Positions 1 through 5,890 of a stretch of DNA of 9,594 nucleotides are shown piece after piece. The translations under genes and the position numbers were made by a program. This DNA is from Brevundimonas sp. GTDB lineage: Bacteria; Pseudomonadota; Alphaproteobacteria; Caulobacterales; Caulobacteraceae. Each line of letters starts with the position of its first letter. Position 1 is the stretch's first letter. Below the pieces are notes generated by a model. It was given only the letters and a program-made list of their open reading frames with translations. It was not told the DNA's origin and did no database searches. Location: NCBI GenBank assembly GCA_020253595.1, contig JADCBH010000228.1, positions 1 through 9,594 of the forward strand, given 5' to 3'.

Positions 1-2181
1 CTGCGCCCGGACCCGTCGTCCACACCCCCGGTCGTCGCTGTGCCCATGGCGCTCGACTACTACGAAGGCGTCGGCCAGAACTGGGAGCGCGCCGCCTTCA
101 TCAAGGCGCGGCCGGCCATCGGCGACCTTATCGAAGGCGCGGACTTCCTGAAGGCGCTGACGCCCTTCGTCTGGCGACGCAGCCTGGACTATCAGGCCAT
201 CCTCGACATCCAGTCGATCAAGCGACAGATCCACGTCCACAAGACCGGCGAGGGTCTGGAGGCGGCCGGGGCCAACCTCAAGCTCGGGCGCGGCGGCATC
301 CGCGAGATCGAGTTCTACGCCCAGACCCAGCAGCTGATCCTCGGCGGCCGCGACCCGTCGCTGAGGTCGCCCCGAACGGTCGATGCGCTGGCGGCCCTGG
401 CGGACAAGGGTCATGTCCCGGCCGACGTCGCGGCTGAGCTGACCGCGTCCTACGAACGCCTGCGCGCGCTGGAGCACCGGGTCCAGATGCTGGATGACGA
501 GCAGACCCACGTCCTGCCCGCCGATCCGGCGCGGCGTGTAGCCGTCGCCTCCCTGTCCGGGCATGGCGATCTCGCCGACTTCGACGCCGAGGTCGAGACG
601 CTGCTGGTCGGGGTCAATCGCCGCTATGGCGACCTGTTCGAAGGCGAGGAACAGCTGTCGTCGGAGTTCGGCAGCCTGGTCTTCACCGGTGTCGAGAACG
701 ACCCCGAAACCCTCGCGACCCTGGCGCGGATGGGCTTTTCCGACCCGGCGGCGGTGTCAGACGCGATCCGCTCCTGGCACCACGGCCGCATCCCGGCCAC
801 GCGGTCGGCAAGGGGACGCGAGTTGTTCACGCGATTGGCTCCCCGCCTGCTTGAAGCGGCCGCCAGGACGGGGGCTGCGGACGCCGCATTCCGCCGGTTC
901 TCCGTCTTCTTTGCCGGACTGTCCGCCGGGGTGCAGGTGCAGGCCCTGTTCCTGAACCAGCCCGAGCTGTTCGAACGCATCGTCGGCGTCATGGCCTTCG
1001 CCCCGCGCCTCGCCCGAACCCTCGGCCGCTATCCGGCAGCGCTGGACTCGATGCTGGACGCCCGCTTCGAGACCGAGCTCGGCGTTGATACCGGTCTGTT
1101 CGACCAGATGGAACGCGAGGCGGCCGAGGCCGGCGATTTCGAAGGCGCGATGAATGCGGTCCGGCGTCTGCACCGTGAGCAGATGTTCCGGATCGGTATG
1201 CAGACCCTGTCCGGCCGGATTGGACCCCAGGCGGCCGGGCGGGGCTTCACCAATCTGGCCAACGCGGCGATGCGCACCCTGTCGGCGGCGGCTCTGGCCG
1301 AGACCGAACGGCTCGGCGGGGCGATGACGGGCGCGGTCGCGGTGATCGCGCTCGGCAAGGCCGGTTCGGGCGAGATGACGGCGGGGTCTGATCTCGATCT
1401 CATGACCGTCTACGACGCCCCGCCAGAGGCTGTTTCAGAGAAGAAAGGCTGGGCCGCCGACGTCTTCTACGTCCGTTTCACCCAGCGGCTGATCTCGGCG
1501 CTCTCGGCGCATACGGGCGAGGGAGGGCTCTACGACGTCGACATGCGCCTGCGGCCCTCGGGGTCCAAAGGGCCGGTGTCCGTCAGGCTGTCGGGCTTTG
1601 ATGCCTACTACGGGCAGGAGGCGGCGACCTGGGAGTTCATGGCCTTGACCCGGGCGCGGGTCGTCTGGGCCAGCGATCCGTCGTTCGGCGCGGCGACGAC
1701 CAAGGCCATCGAGGTGGCACTGCGTCGACCAAGACCCGGCATCGATGTCGCCGCCGAGGTGCGCGCCATGCGGGATCTGATGGCCCGGGAGCGACGGCCG
1801 GACGGCTTCTGGGACCTTAAGCTCGCCCAGGGCGGCCTTGTCGACGCCGAGTTCGTCGGACAGTTCCGGCAATTGCAGGCAGCGGCGGCTGGAGGCGCGC
1901 TCACGGTTTCGACGCTGTCACAACTGGCAAGGGACATGCCGCTCCGCGAGGCGTGGAAGGTCCAGCAAGGGTTGGCGCAGCTTCTGGCCTGCGCCTTCGA
2001 CGACAAGGCCGATGTCGAGGCAGAGCCAGAAACCTTCCGCCGGCGTCTCGCGCAAGCCGCCGGAGAGCTCGACTTCGAGAGTCTTGTTCACCGGCTTCAC
2101 ACGCTTCGGGGCGCGGCGCGTGGGGCCTTTGAAGCGGCGCTTCCGGCCCCCCGCGACGGAGAGTCGACGGACGCGCGTTAG
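1..2181 (+). CDS. glnE: Bifunctional glutamine synthetase adenylyltransferase/adenylyl-removing enzyme, 5' end missing
   Basis: GlnE attaches AMP to, and removes it from, a tyrosine of glutamine synthetase in response to PII, so it sets nitrogen assimilation in the cytoplasm. The reading frame is open from base 1, and the first residues (LRPDPSSTP) already belong to the conserved core, so the true start lies upstream. 726 codons are visible; family members have roughly 950-1000 residues. In window numbering, the end of the N-terminal nucleotidyltransferase (deadenylase) domain comes first, followed by GQNWERAAFIKARP and the REIEF block at residues 101-105. The C-terminal adenylyltransferase domain has the catalytic GSDLD at residues 462-466 (bases 1384-1398), followed by DVDMRLRPSGSKGP. 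The GSDxD of the first domain is outside the window. The frame is intact to TAG at 2179-2181. The 58 bases before the next gene hold its ribosome binding site and no clear terminator. Recognition is by family motifs; I am very sure. Confidence 0.97.
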   Translation: MRPDPSSTPPVVAVPMALDYYEGVGQNWERAAFIKARPAIGDLIEGADFLKALTPFVWRRSLDYQAILDIQSIKRQIHVHKTGEGLEAAGANLKLGRGGIREIEFYAQTQQLILGGRDPSLRSPRTVDALAALADKGHVPADVAAELTASYERLRALEHRVQMLDDEQTHVLPADPARRVAVASLSGHGDLADFDAEVETLLVGVNRRYGDLFEGEEQLSSEFGSLVFTGVENDPETLATLARMGFSDPAAVSDAIRSWHHGRIPATRSARGRELFTRLAPRLLEAAARTGAADAAFRRFSVFFAGLSAGVQVQALFLNQPELFERIVGVMAFAPRLARTLGRYPAALDSMLDARFETELGVDTGLFDQMEREAAEAGDFEGAMNAVRRLHREQMFRIGMQTLSGRIGPQAAGRGFTNLANAAMRTLSAAALAETERLGGAMTGAVAVIALGKAGSGEMTAGSDLDLMTVYDAPPEAVSEKKGWAADVFYVRFTQRLISALSAHTGEGGLYDVDMRLRPSGSKGPVSVRLSGFDAYYGQEAATWEFMALTRARVVWASDPSFGAATTKAIEVALRRPRPGIDVAAEVRAMRDLMARERRPDGFWDLKLAQGGLVDAEFVGQFRQLQAAAAGGALTVSTLSQLARDMPLREAWKVQQGLAQLLACAFDDKADVEAEPETFRRRLAQAAGELDFESLVHRLHTLRGAARGAFEAALPAPRDGESTDAR

Positions 2182-2239
2182 AGCTCCTGTGGGGACGCAC
2201 GGGCGCGGGCCACGCCGCCGCCCATCGGAGAGACGAGAC

Positions 2240-2809
2240 ATGAAGATCAAGACCCTGACCCTGGTCGCCGTCGGAACCCTGGTTCTGGCCGGCACCGCCA
2301 GCGCCCAGCAGCAACGCGGCCTCGGTCGCGCCGACGCCGACGCCGACGGCCGCGTCAGCCAGGCCGAGTTCGTGACCGCCCGTACCGCCCGCCTGACCGA
2401 GGCCGACGCCAACCGCGACGGGCAGGTGACCCGCGAGGAGGCCCAGGCGGCTCACCAGGCCAACCGCTCCGAGCGGCGCGGCCAGATGTTCGCCCGCCTC
2501 GACACCGACCGGAACGGTGCCATCAGCCAGTCCGAGTTCGACGCCGCGCGACCCGAGCGCGCCGGTCGCGGCGGGCAGCGCATGCAGCGCCAGGAGCGCC
2601 GCGCCGGCCGGGCCTTCGCCCAGGGACCCGTTCAGATCGAACAGGCTCGGTCCCGCGCCACCCAGGCCTTCGCCACGCTCGACGCCGACCGCGACGGCTA
2701 CCTGAGCGAGATCGAACGCCAGGCAGCGCCGACCCGCATGCGCGAGCGTCGTGCCGAGCGGCGGGCCCAGAGAGGTGTGGCGTCGCGTTCAGCGCCCGCT
2801 TCGGAGTAG
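2240..2809 (+). CDS. Secreted EF-hand protein with four calcium-binding loops and an Arg-rich linker and tail
   Basis: This 189-residue protein has a signal peptide (MKIK, a hydrophobic stretch to about residue 18, then TASA before Q23), so the mature protein should be periplasmic. Four canonical 12-residue EF-hand loops are visible at residues 32-43 (DADADGRVSQAE), 56-67, 88-99 and 148-159. Each has Asp or Asn at positions 1, 3 and 5, Gly at 6, and Glu at 12. The first two are 24 residues apart and look paired. The third and fourth are separated by an Arg/Gln-rich linker (about residues 101-143). The tail after residue 160 is also very Arg-rich. The frame stays open far upstream into glnE, but ATG 2240 is chosen because it gives the signal peptide and has GGAG nine bases before it. 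Calcium binding follows from the loop chemistry; the role is unknown. The gene lies 60 bases before an ECF sigma gene and may belong to its module. Confidence 0.88.
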   Translation: MKIKTLTLVAVGTLVLAGTASAQQQRGLGRADADADGRVSQAEFVTARTARLTEADANRDGQVTREEAQAAHQANRSERRGQMFARLDTDRNGAISQSEFDAARPERAGRGGQRMQRQERRAGRAFAQGPVQIEQARSRATQAFATLDADRDGYLSEIERQAAPTRMRERRAERRAQRGVASRSAPASE

Positions 2810-2824
2810 GGTCGGTGACGGGAC

Positions 2825-2844
2825 TGGCCGGGTTCGCCCGGCCG
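2825..2844 (+). terminator. Perfect GC-rich hairpin after the EF-hand gene: candidate terminator or attenuator
   Basis: GGCCGGG (2826-2832) and CCCGGCC (2837-2843) pair perfectly around a TTCG loop, with an extra U-G pair outside (2825/2844). It starts 15 bases after the EF-hand stop codon. The sequence after it is pyrimidine-rich (CTCCTTTC) but is not a true T run. It may be an intrinsic terminator of the weak-tract kind found in GC-rich bacteria, or an attenuator that reduces read-through into the sigma gene. The loop is closed by G-C, not by the C-G of the extra-stable cUUCGg tetraloop. Confidence 0.45.
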
Positions 2845-2845
2845 C

Positions 2846-2864
2846 TCCTTTCGCGCGGAAAGGG
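2846..2864 (+). promoter_or_regulatory. Second hairpin that sequesters the sigma-gene ribosome binding site
   Basis: TCCTTTC (2846-2852) can pair with GAAAGGG (2858-2864): six Watson-Crick pairs plus one U-G, with a five-base GCGCG loop. The 3' arm is the only purine-rich Shine-Dalgarno candidate (GGAAAGGGA, 2857-2865) for the TTG start at 2870. When folded, ribosome access should be reduced. This is seen by hand pairing; regulation is inference. Confidence 0.4.
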
Positions 2865-2869
2865 ACCGA

Positions 2870-3448
2870 TTGGCGGCCGTTGTCGACCCCGACGAGGATC
2901 TGGTGCGCCGTGTGGGCCAGGGCGATCCTGCGGCCATCCAGGCGATGGTGGCGCGCAAGCTGCCGCGCATGTTGTCGCTCGCCCAGCGCATGCTGGGCGA
3001 CGCGGTCGAAGCTGAGGACGTGGCGCAGGAGGCCATGATGAAGGCCTGGAAACAGGCACCGCGCTGGACACCCGGAAAGGCCAAGTTCGATACCTGGCTT
3101 CATCGCGTGGCGCTGAATCTCTGCTACGACCGGCTGCGTCGTCGGCGCGAGGTGCTGGTCGAGTCCCCGCCGGATCGTCCCGATCCCGGCCCTGCCCCGG
3201 ATCGTGGCCTGCTGGCGGCCGAGCTGGGCGCGCGCGTCGAGACGGCGCTGAAGGCGCTCCCGGAACGCCAGCGCGAGGCCATCGTGCTGTGCCATTATCA
3301 GGAGCTCGGCAATATCGAGGCTGCAGGATTGATGGGAGTCAGCGTCGAGGCCTTGGAGAGCCTTTTGGGGCGGGGCAGGCGGGCCCTGCGCGCCGCGCTG
3401 GCCGATCTGGCGCCGAACGCCCCCGAAGCGTTAGGAGGACGGGCATGA
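2870..3448 (+). CDS. ECF-type RNA polymerase sigma factor
   Basis: This 192-residue group IV (ECF) sigma factor directs core RNA polymerase to a small set of promoters. Sigma region 2 spans about residues 22-92 and includes DAVEAEDVAQEAMMKAWK and the promoter -10 reading segment FDTWLHRVALNLCYDRLRRR. A Pro/Asp-rich linker (100-112) leads to region 4 (about 119-172), with LPERQREAIVLCHYQEL and the helix-turn-helix ending in LLGRGRRALR. The start is taken as TTG 2870. No ATG or GTG occurs in frame upstream before a stop at 2816-2818, and the next choice (GTG 2903) would cut into the start of the conserved domain. The stop overlaps the next start as ATGA (3445-3448), so the two proteins are probably translationally coupled. 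Overall organisation is like CnrH/RpoE-type factors paired with a membrane anti-sigma. No upstream GGAAC-type autoregulatory promoter was found in the short leader. Confidence 0.92.
   Translation: MAAVVDPDEDLVRRVGQGDPAAIQAMVARKLPRMLSLAQRMLGDAVEAEDVAQEAMMKAWKQAPRWTPGKAKFDTWLHRVALNLCYDRLRRRREVLVESPPDRPDPGPAPDRGLLAAELGARVETALKALPERQREAIVLCHYQELGNIEAAGLMGVSVEALESLLGRGRRALRAALADLAPNAPEALGGRA
3433..3439 (+). promoter_or_regulatory. Strong ribosome binding site for the candidate anti-sigma gene
   Basis: AGGAGGA lies inside the last codons of the sigma gene, five bases before ATG 3445. It is much stronger than the buried site of the sigma gene itself, so the membrane partner could be made at equal or higher level than the sigma factor. 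Confidence 0.75.
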
Positions 3449-3870
3449 ACGCGGATCGAATGCGAGAACTGGCCGAGGCCTGGGGCGGCGACCTGCGCCG
3501 CTGGCCGACGGCTGAGCGCGAGGCCGCCGAGGCCTTTGCACGGATTGAACCCGAGGCGGCCGAACGCGCCCTGTTCGAGGCGCGTCAGCTGGACGCCGCG
3601 CTCGACGCCGCGCCCCGGGTCATCGTTTCGGCTGGACTGCGTGACCGGGTGATCGCCACGGCCGGGACTGCGGGTCTCAAGGCAAGGGCGGTCTGGCCGG
3701 GACTGCGTCGTCTGCTGTGGATCGGAGGGGCCGGCTGGGCGGCGGCGGCTTGCGCCGGCGTGGTCTTCGGCCTGACCCTGACCCACGATCTGGAGGGCCA
3801 GGCCCAACTGGACCTGGTGCTGGATCAGGCCTCGGTCGACGGGTTGGATGACATGGCGGTGCTGGGATGA
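3445..3870 (+). CDS. Single-pass membrane protein, candidate anti-sigma factor
   Basis: This 141-residue protein has an N-terminal cytoplasmic part of about 88 residues that begins with a helical, charged stretch (AWGGDLRRWPTAEREAAEAF, residues 12-31). One membrane segment follows at about 90-112 (LLWIGGAGWAAAACAGVVFG), then a short acidic C-terminal part of about 28 residues that would be periplasmic. It overlaps the sigma gene upstream and the sensor-like gene downstream by four bases each (ATGA). Position, topology and coupling are those expected of an anti-sigma factor that holds the ECF factor at the membrane. I see no zinc-binding HxxxCxxC motif of the ZAS class; the only cysteine (103) is in the membrane segment. 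Anti-sigma function is inferred from context. It could instead be an accessory subunit, with the downstream protein carrying the regulatory role. Confidence 0.8.
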   Translation: MNADRMRELAEAWGGDLRRWPTAEREAAEAFARIEPEAAERALFEARQLDAALDAAPRVIVSAGLRDRVIATAGTAGLKARAVWPGLRRLLWIGGAGWAAAACAGVVFGLTLTHDLEGQAQLDLVLDQASVDGLDDMAVLG

Positions 3871-4385
3871 GTTCGCGCCTCGTCGCCATCGTCCTCGGGA
3901 TCGCCCTGGCCGTTTCGGTCGGCATCAACCTGTTCGCTGCGACGGCCGCGCTGACGGCCTTGTCGGGACAGAGGACGATCGAACGCGCTCTCGAGGATCG
4001 CCAGTCCGGCGAGGCTCGCCCATCGGCGCGGGAGCTGCTCGTCTCACTCGATCCTGAAGTGCGGCGAGAGGTCCGCCGGGGCTTGCGCGAGGCCGGGTTG
4101 GCGGCGCGACCGGACTTCCAGGCGGCGCGAACGGCCCGGATGCAAGCCGTGGAGGCCGCACAGGCCGAACCCTTCGACAGGGCCCGTGTCGAAGCTCTGC
4201 TGGCCACATCGCGCGAAGCGGAGGCCCGGGGCCGTGCACGGCTCGAAGGCGATGCCCTGGCCCTGATGGAGACTCTCGAGCCTGAAGACCGCCGCGCTGT
4301 CGCCGCCCTGTTGGCCGGTCGAGGTCGCGGTGGCGGTGAGGGTCGGAACCGCGAACCCCGACAGGAGCGCGCGGTCCAGCCGTAG
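3867..4385 (+). CDS. Membrane-anchored helical protein of the periplasmic heavy-metal-sensor (CnrX/Spy-like) type
   Basis: This 172-residue protein has an N-terminal membrane segment (about residues 4-31) and no obvious cleavage site, so it is probably anchored with the rest in the periplasm. The remainder is nearly all charged alpha-helix: LDPEVRREVRRGLREAG (61-77), a middle helix around 84-100, FDRARVEALLATSREAEARGRAR (103-125) and LMETLEPEDRRAVAALL (133-149). It ends in a Gly/Arg-rich tail. This layout matches the metal-resistance/periplasmic heavy-metal-sensor family related to CnrX, CpxP and Spy. The protein contains no histidine and no cysteine, and only three methionines, so the ligands used by CnrX are absent. 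Its ATG overlaps the previous stop. It is likely the periplasmic input to the membrane protein and sigma factor encoded upstream. Its stop is two bases from the convergent amn stop. Confidence 0.85.
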   Translation: MSSRLVAIVLGIALAVSVGINLFAATAALTALSGQRTIERALEDRQSGEARPSARELLVSLDPEVRREVRRGLREAGLAARPDFQAARTARMQAVEAAQAEPFDRARVEALLATSREAEARGRARLEGDALALMETLEPEDRRAVAALLAGRGRGGGEGRNREPRQERAVQP

Positions 4386-4387
4386 GG

Positions 4388-5845
4388 TCACCGGAACGGC
4401 GGCTCGTCAAAGGCGCGGAGCTTGCGGCTGTGCAGGCCGGCCCCCTCGTTGCGCAGCAGATCGACGGCCTGGATCCCGATCTGGAGGTGCTCGGAGATCG
4501 AGCCCTCGTAGAAGCGGTTGGCTTGACCCGGCAGCTTGATCTCGCCGTGCAGAGGCTTGTCCGAGACGCACAGAAGCGTCCCGTAGGGCACGCGGAACCG
4601 GTAGCCCTGGGCAGCGATTGTGGCGCTTTCCATGTCGATGGCCACCGCACGGCTCTGGTTGAACCGCAGGGCCGACTTGGAATAGCGCAGCTCCCAGTTC
4701 CGATCGTCGGTCGTGACGACGGTGCCGGTACGCAGACGCTTCTTGACCTCTTCACCAGGCATCCCGGACACCTGCTTGGCCGCGTCGTAGAGGGCGCGCT
4801 GGACCTCGGCGATGGACGGGATCGGAATGTCCGGCGGCAGGACCGCGTCAAGCACATGGTCGTCCCGCAGATAGGCGTGGGCCAGCACATAGTCGCCGAT
4901 GGTCTGGCTGGGTCGCAGCCCTCCGCAGTGGCCGATCATCATCCAGGCGTGCGGCCGGGTGACCGCCAGATGGTCGCAAATGGTCTTGGCGTTCGACGGA
5001 CCCACGCCGATGTTGACCAGCGTCACTCCTTCCCAGCCCGGCGCCGTGAGGTGATAGGCGGGCATCTGGTGTTTGCGCCAGGCGGCGTCGGCGATGGCGA
5101 GGTCAGGATCGGGATTGTCCCGGCCGATGACCACGCCACCGGCGCACGACAGGCTCTCATAGGGTGAGTTCGGGTCGGCCAGTTGGGCGCAGGCCCAGCG
5201 CACGAACTCGTCGACGTAGCGGTGGTAGTTGGTGAACAGGATGTAGGACTGCACGTCCTCGACCGGCGTGCCGGTGTAGTGGCGCAGGCGGGCCAGCGAG
5301 AAGTCGGTTCGCAGCCCGTCGAACTGCGACAGCGGGAACTCTTCGGTCAGGTCGAACAGGCCGTCGGAGATTTCATCGCCGATGTGCGACAGATCCGTGG
5401 TCGGGAAGTGGCGCGCGATGGCGGCCGTCATCGACCGGTCCAGCACCACGTCGGAGCCATCCAGCACATAGGGGAAAGGGATCTCCTGTTCCGAGGCCTC
5501 AACCTCGAACGTTGCGCCATAGTCGGCTTCCAGCAGGCGCAGTTGCTGCAGGATATAGGGCCCGAACAGGTCCGGCCGCGTCACGGTGGTGGAATAGACG
5601 CCGGGCCTGGAGATGCGGGCATAGGCGCGCTGAACCAGGTTCTCGGGCCGCTCGCCGAACCAGCGCATGCGCAGGCGCGGATAGCAGAACAGGCCGCGCG
5701 CGCGGAGCACGGCGTCGGGTGTCTGTCCGGTCTCGAGATAGGTTCGAACCGCTCCGCGCAGGTTGGCGACGGATTGGGCGTAGAGGGTTTCGAGGCGTTC
5801 CAGCGCCTCGGGCGCTGATAGCGCCCCGGTCATGTGCTCTGTCAT
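4388..5845 (-). CDS. amn: AMP nucleosidase
   Basis: Amn hydrolyses AMP to adenine and ribose 5-phosphate in the cytoplasm and so helps control the adenylate pool. The 485-residue length matches the E. coli enzyme (about 484). The N-terminal AMN domain opens with SAPEALERLETLYAQSV (10-26) and includes the RPDLFGPY and EIPFPYVLDGS blocks. The C-terminal nucleoside-phosphorylase-like domain has VNIGVGPSNAKTICDHL (277-293), MIGHCGGLRPSQTIGDYV (303-320), AIDMESATIAAQ (402-413) and the catalytic block SDKPLHGEIKLPG (428-440). D429 in that block is the presumed catalytic acid. The end (HSRKLRAFDEPPFR) is also family-typical. ATG 5845 is chosen; a second ATG four codons in (5833) is possible, but its spacing from the ribosome binding site is too long. 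Upstream on the same strand, 45 bases away, is an unknown secreted-protein gene, so co-transcription is plausible but a functional link is not evident. Confidence 0.97.
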   Translation of the reverse strand: MTEHMTGALSAPEALERLETLYAQSVANLRGAVRTYLETGQTPDAVLRARGLFCYPRLRMRWFGERPENLVQRAYARISRPGVYSTTVTRPDLFGPYILQQLRLLEADYGATFEVEASEQEIPFPYVLDGSDVVLDRSMTAAIARHFPTTDLSHIGDEISDGLFDLTEEFPLSQFDGLRTDFSLARLRHYTGTPVEDVQSYILFTNYHRYVDEFVRWACAQLADPNSPYESLSCAGGVVIGRDNPDPDLAIADAAWRKHQMPAYHLTAPGWEGVTLVNIGVGPSNAKTICDHLAVTRPHAWMMIGHCGGLRPSQTIGDYVLAHAYLRDDHVLDAVLPPDIPIPSIAEVQRALYDAAKQVSGMPGEEVKKRLRTGTVVTTDDRNWELRYSKSALRFNQSRAVAIDMESATIAAQGYRFRVPYGTLLCVSDKPLHGEIKLPGQANRFYEGSISEHLQIGIQAVDLLRNEGAGLHSRKLRAFDEPPFR

Positions 5846-5847
5846 GG

Positions 5848-5855
5848 CCTCCCCT
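5848..5855 (-). promoter_or_regulatory. Ribosome binding site of amn, unusually close to the start
   Basis: Read on the minus strand, AGGGGAGG is followed by only CC before ATG 5845. The second in-frame ATG (5833) would be 14 bases away. Neither spacing is ideal. The conserved N-terminus fits either start, so the start is uncertain by four residues. Confidence 0.5.
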
Positions 5856-5890
5856 AACGGAGGATCGTGACCTTGGCGAGATGCCTTGGG

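Noticed and set aside
2201..2223. GGGCG / CGCCC inverted repeat between glnE and the EF-hand gene
   Set aside because: Five pairs with a loop of 13 bases in very GC-rich sequence; expected by chance.
1838..2239. Upstream in-frame extension of the EF-hand gene into glnE
   Set aside because: The extension is out of frame with glnE, and starting there would bury the clear signal peptide at ATG 2240, which has its own ribosome binding site.
4379..4400. Inverted repeat GCCGT / ACGGC spanning the two convergent stop codons
   Set aside because: Five pairs with a twelve-base loop and no T tract on either side; not enough to call a bidirectional terminator.
3925..4890. Long minus-strand open frame (321 codons) overlapping the sensor-like gene and amn
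   Set aside because: It is antisense to the sensor-like gene and out of frame with amn. Composition is Arg/Pro/Ser-rich as expected from the shadow of GC-rich genes, and it has no recognisable domain.
4430..5818. Plus-strand open frames of 245 and 211 codons opposite amn
   Set aside because: amn is a confident full-length gene here; these frames show no domain and no ribosome binding site.
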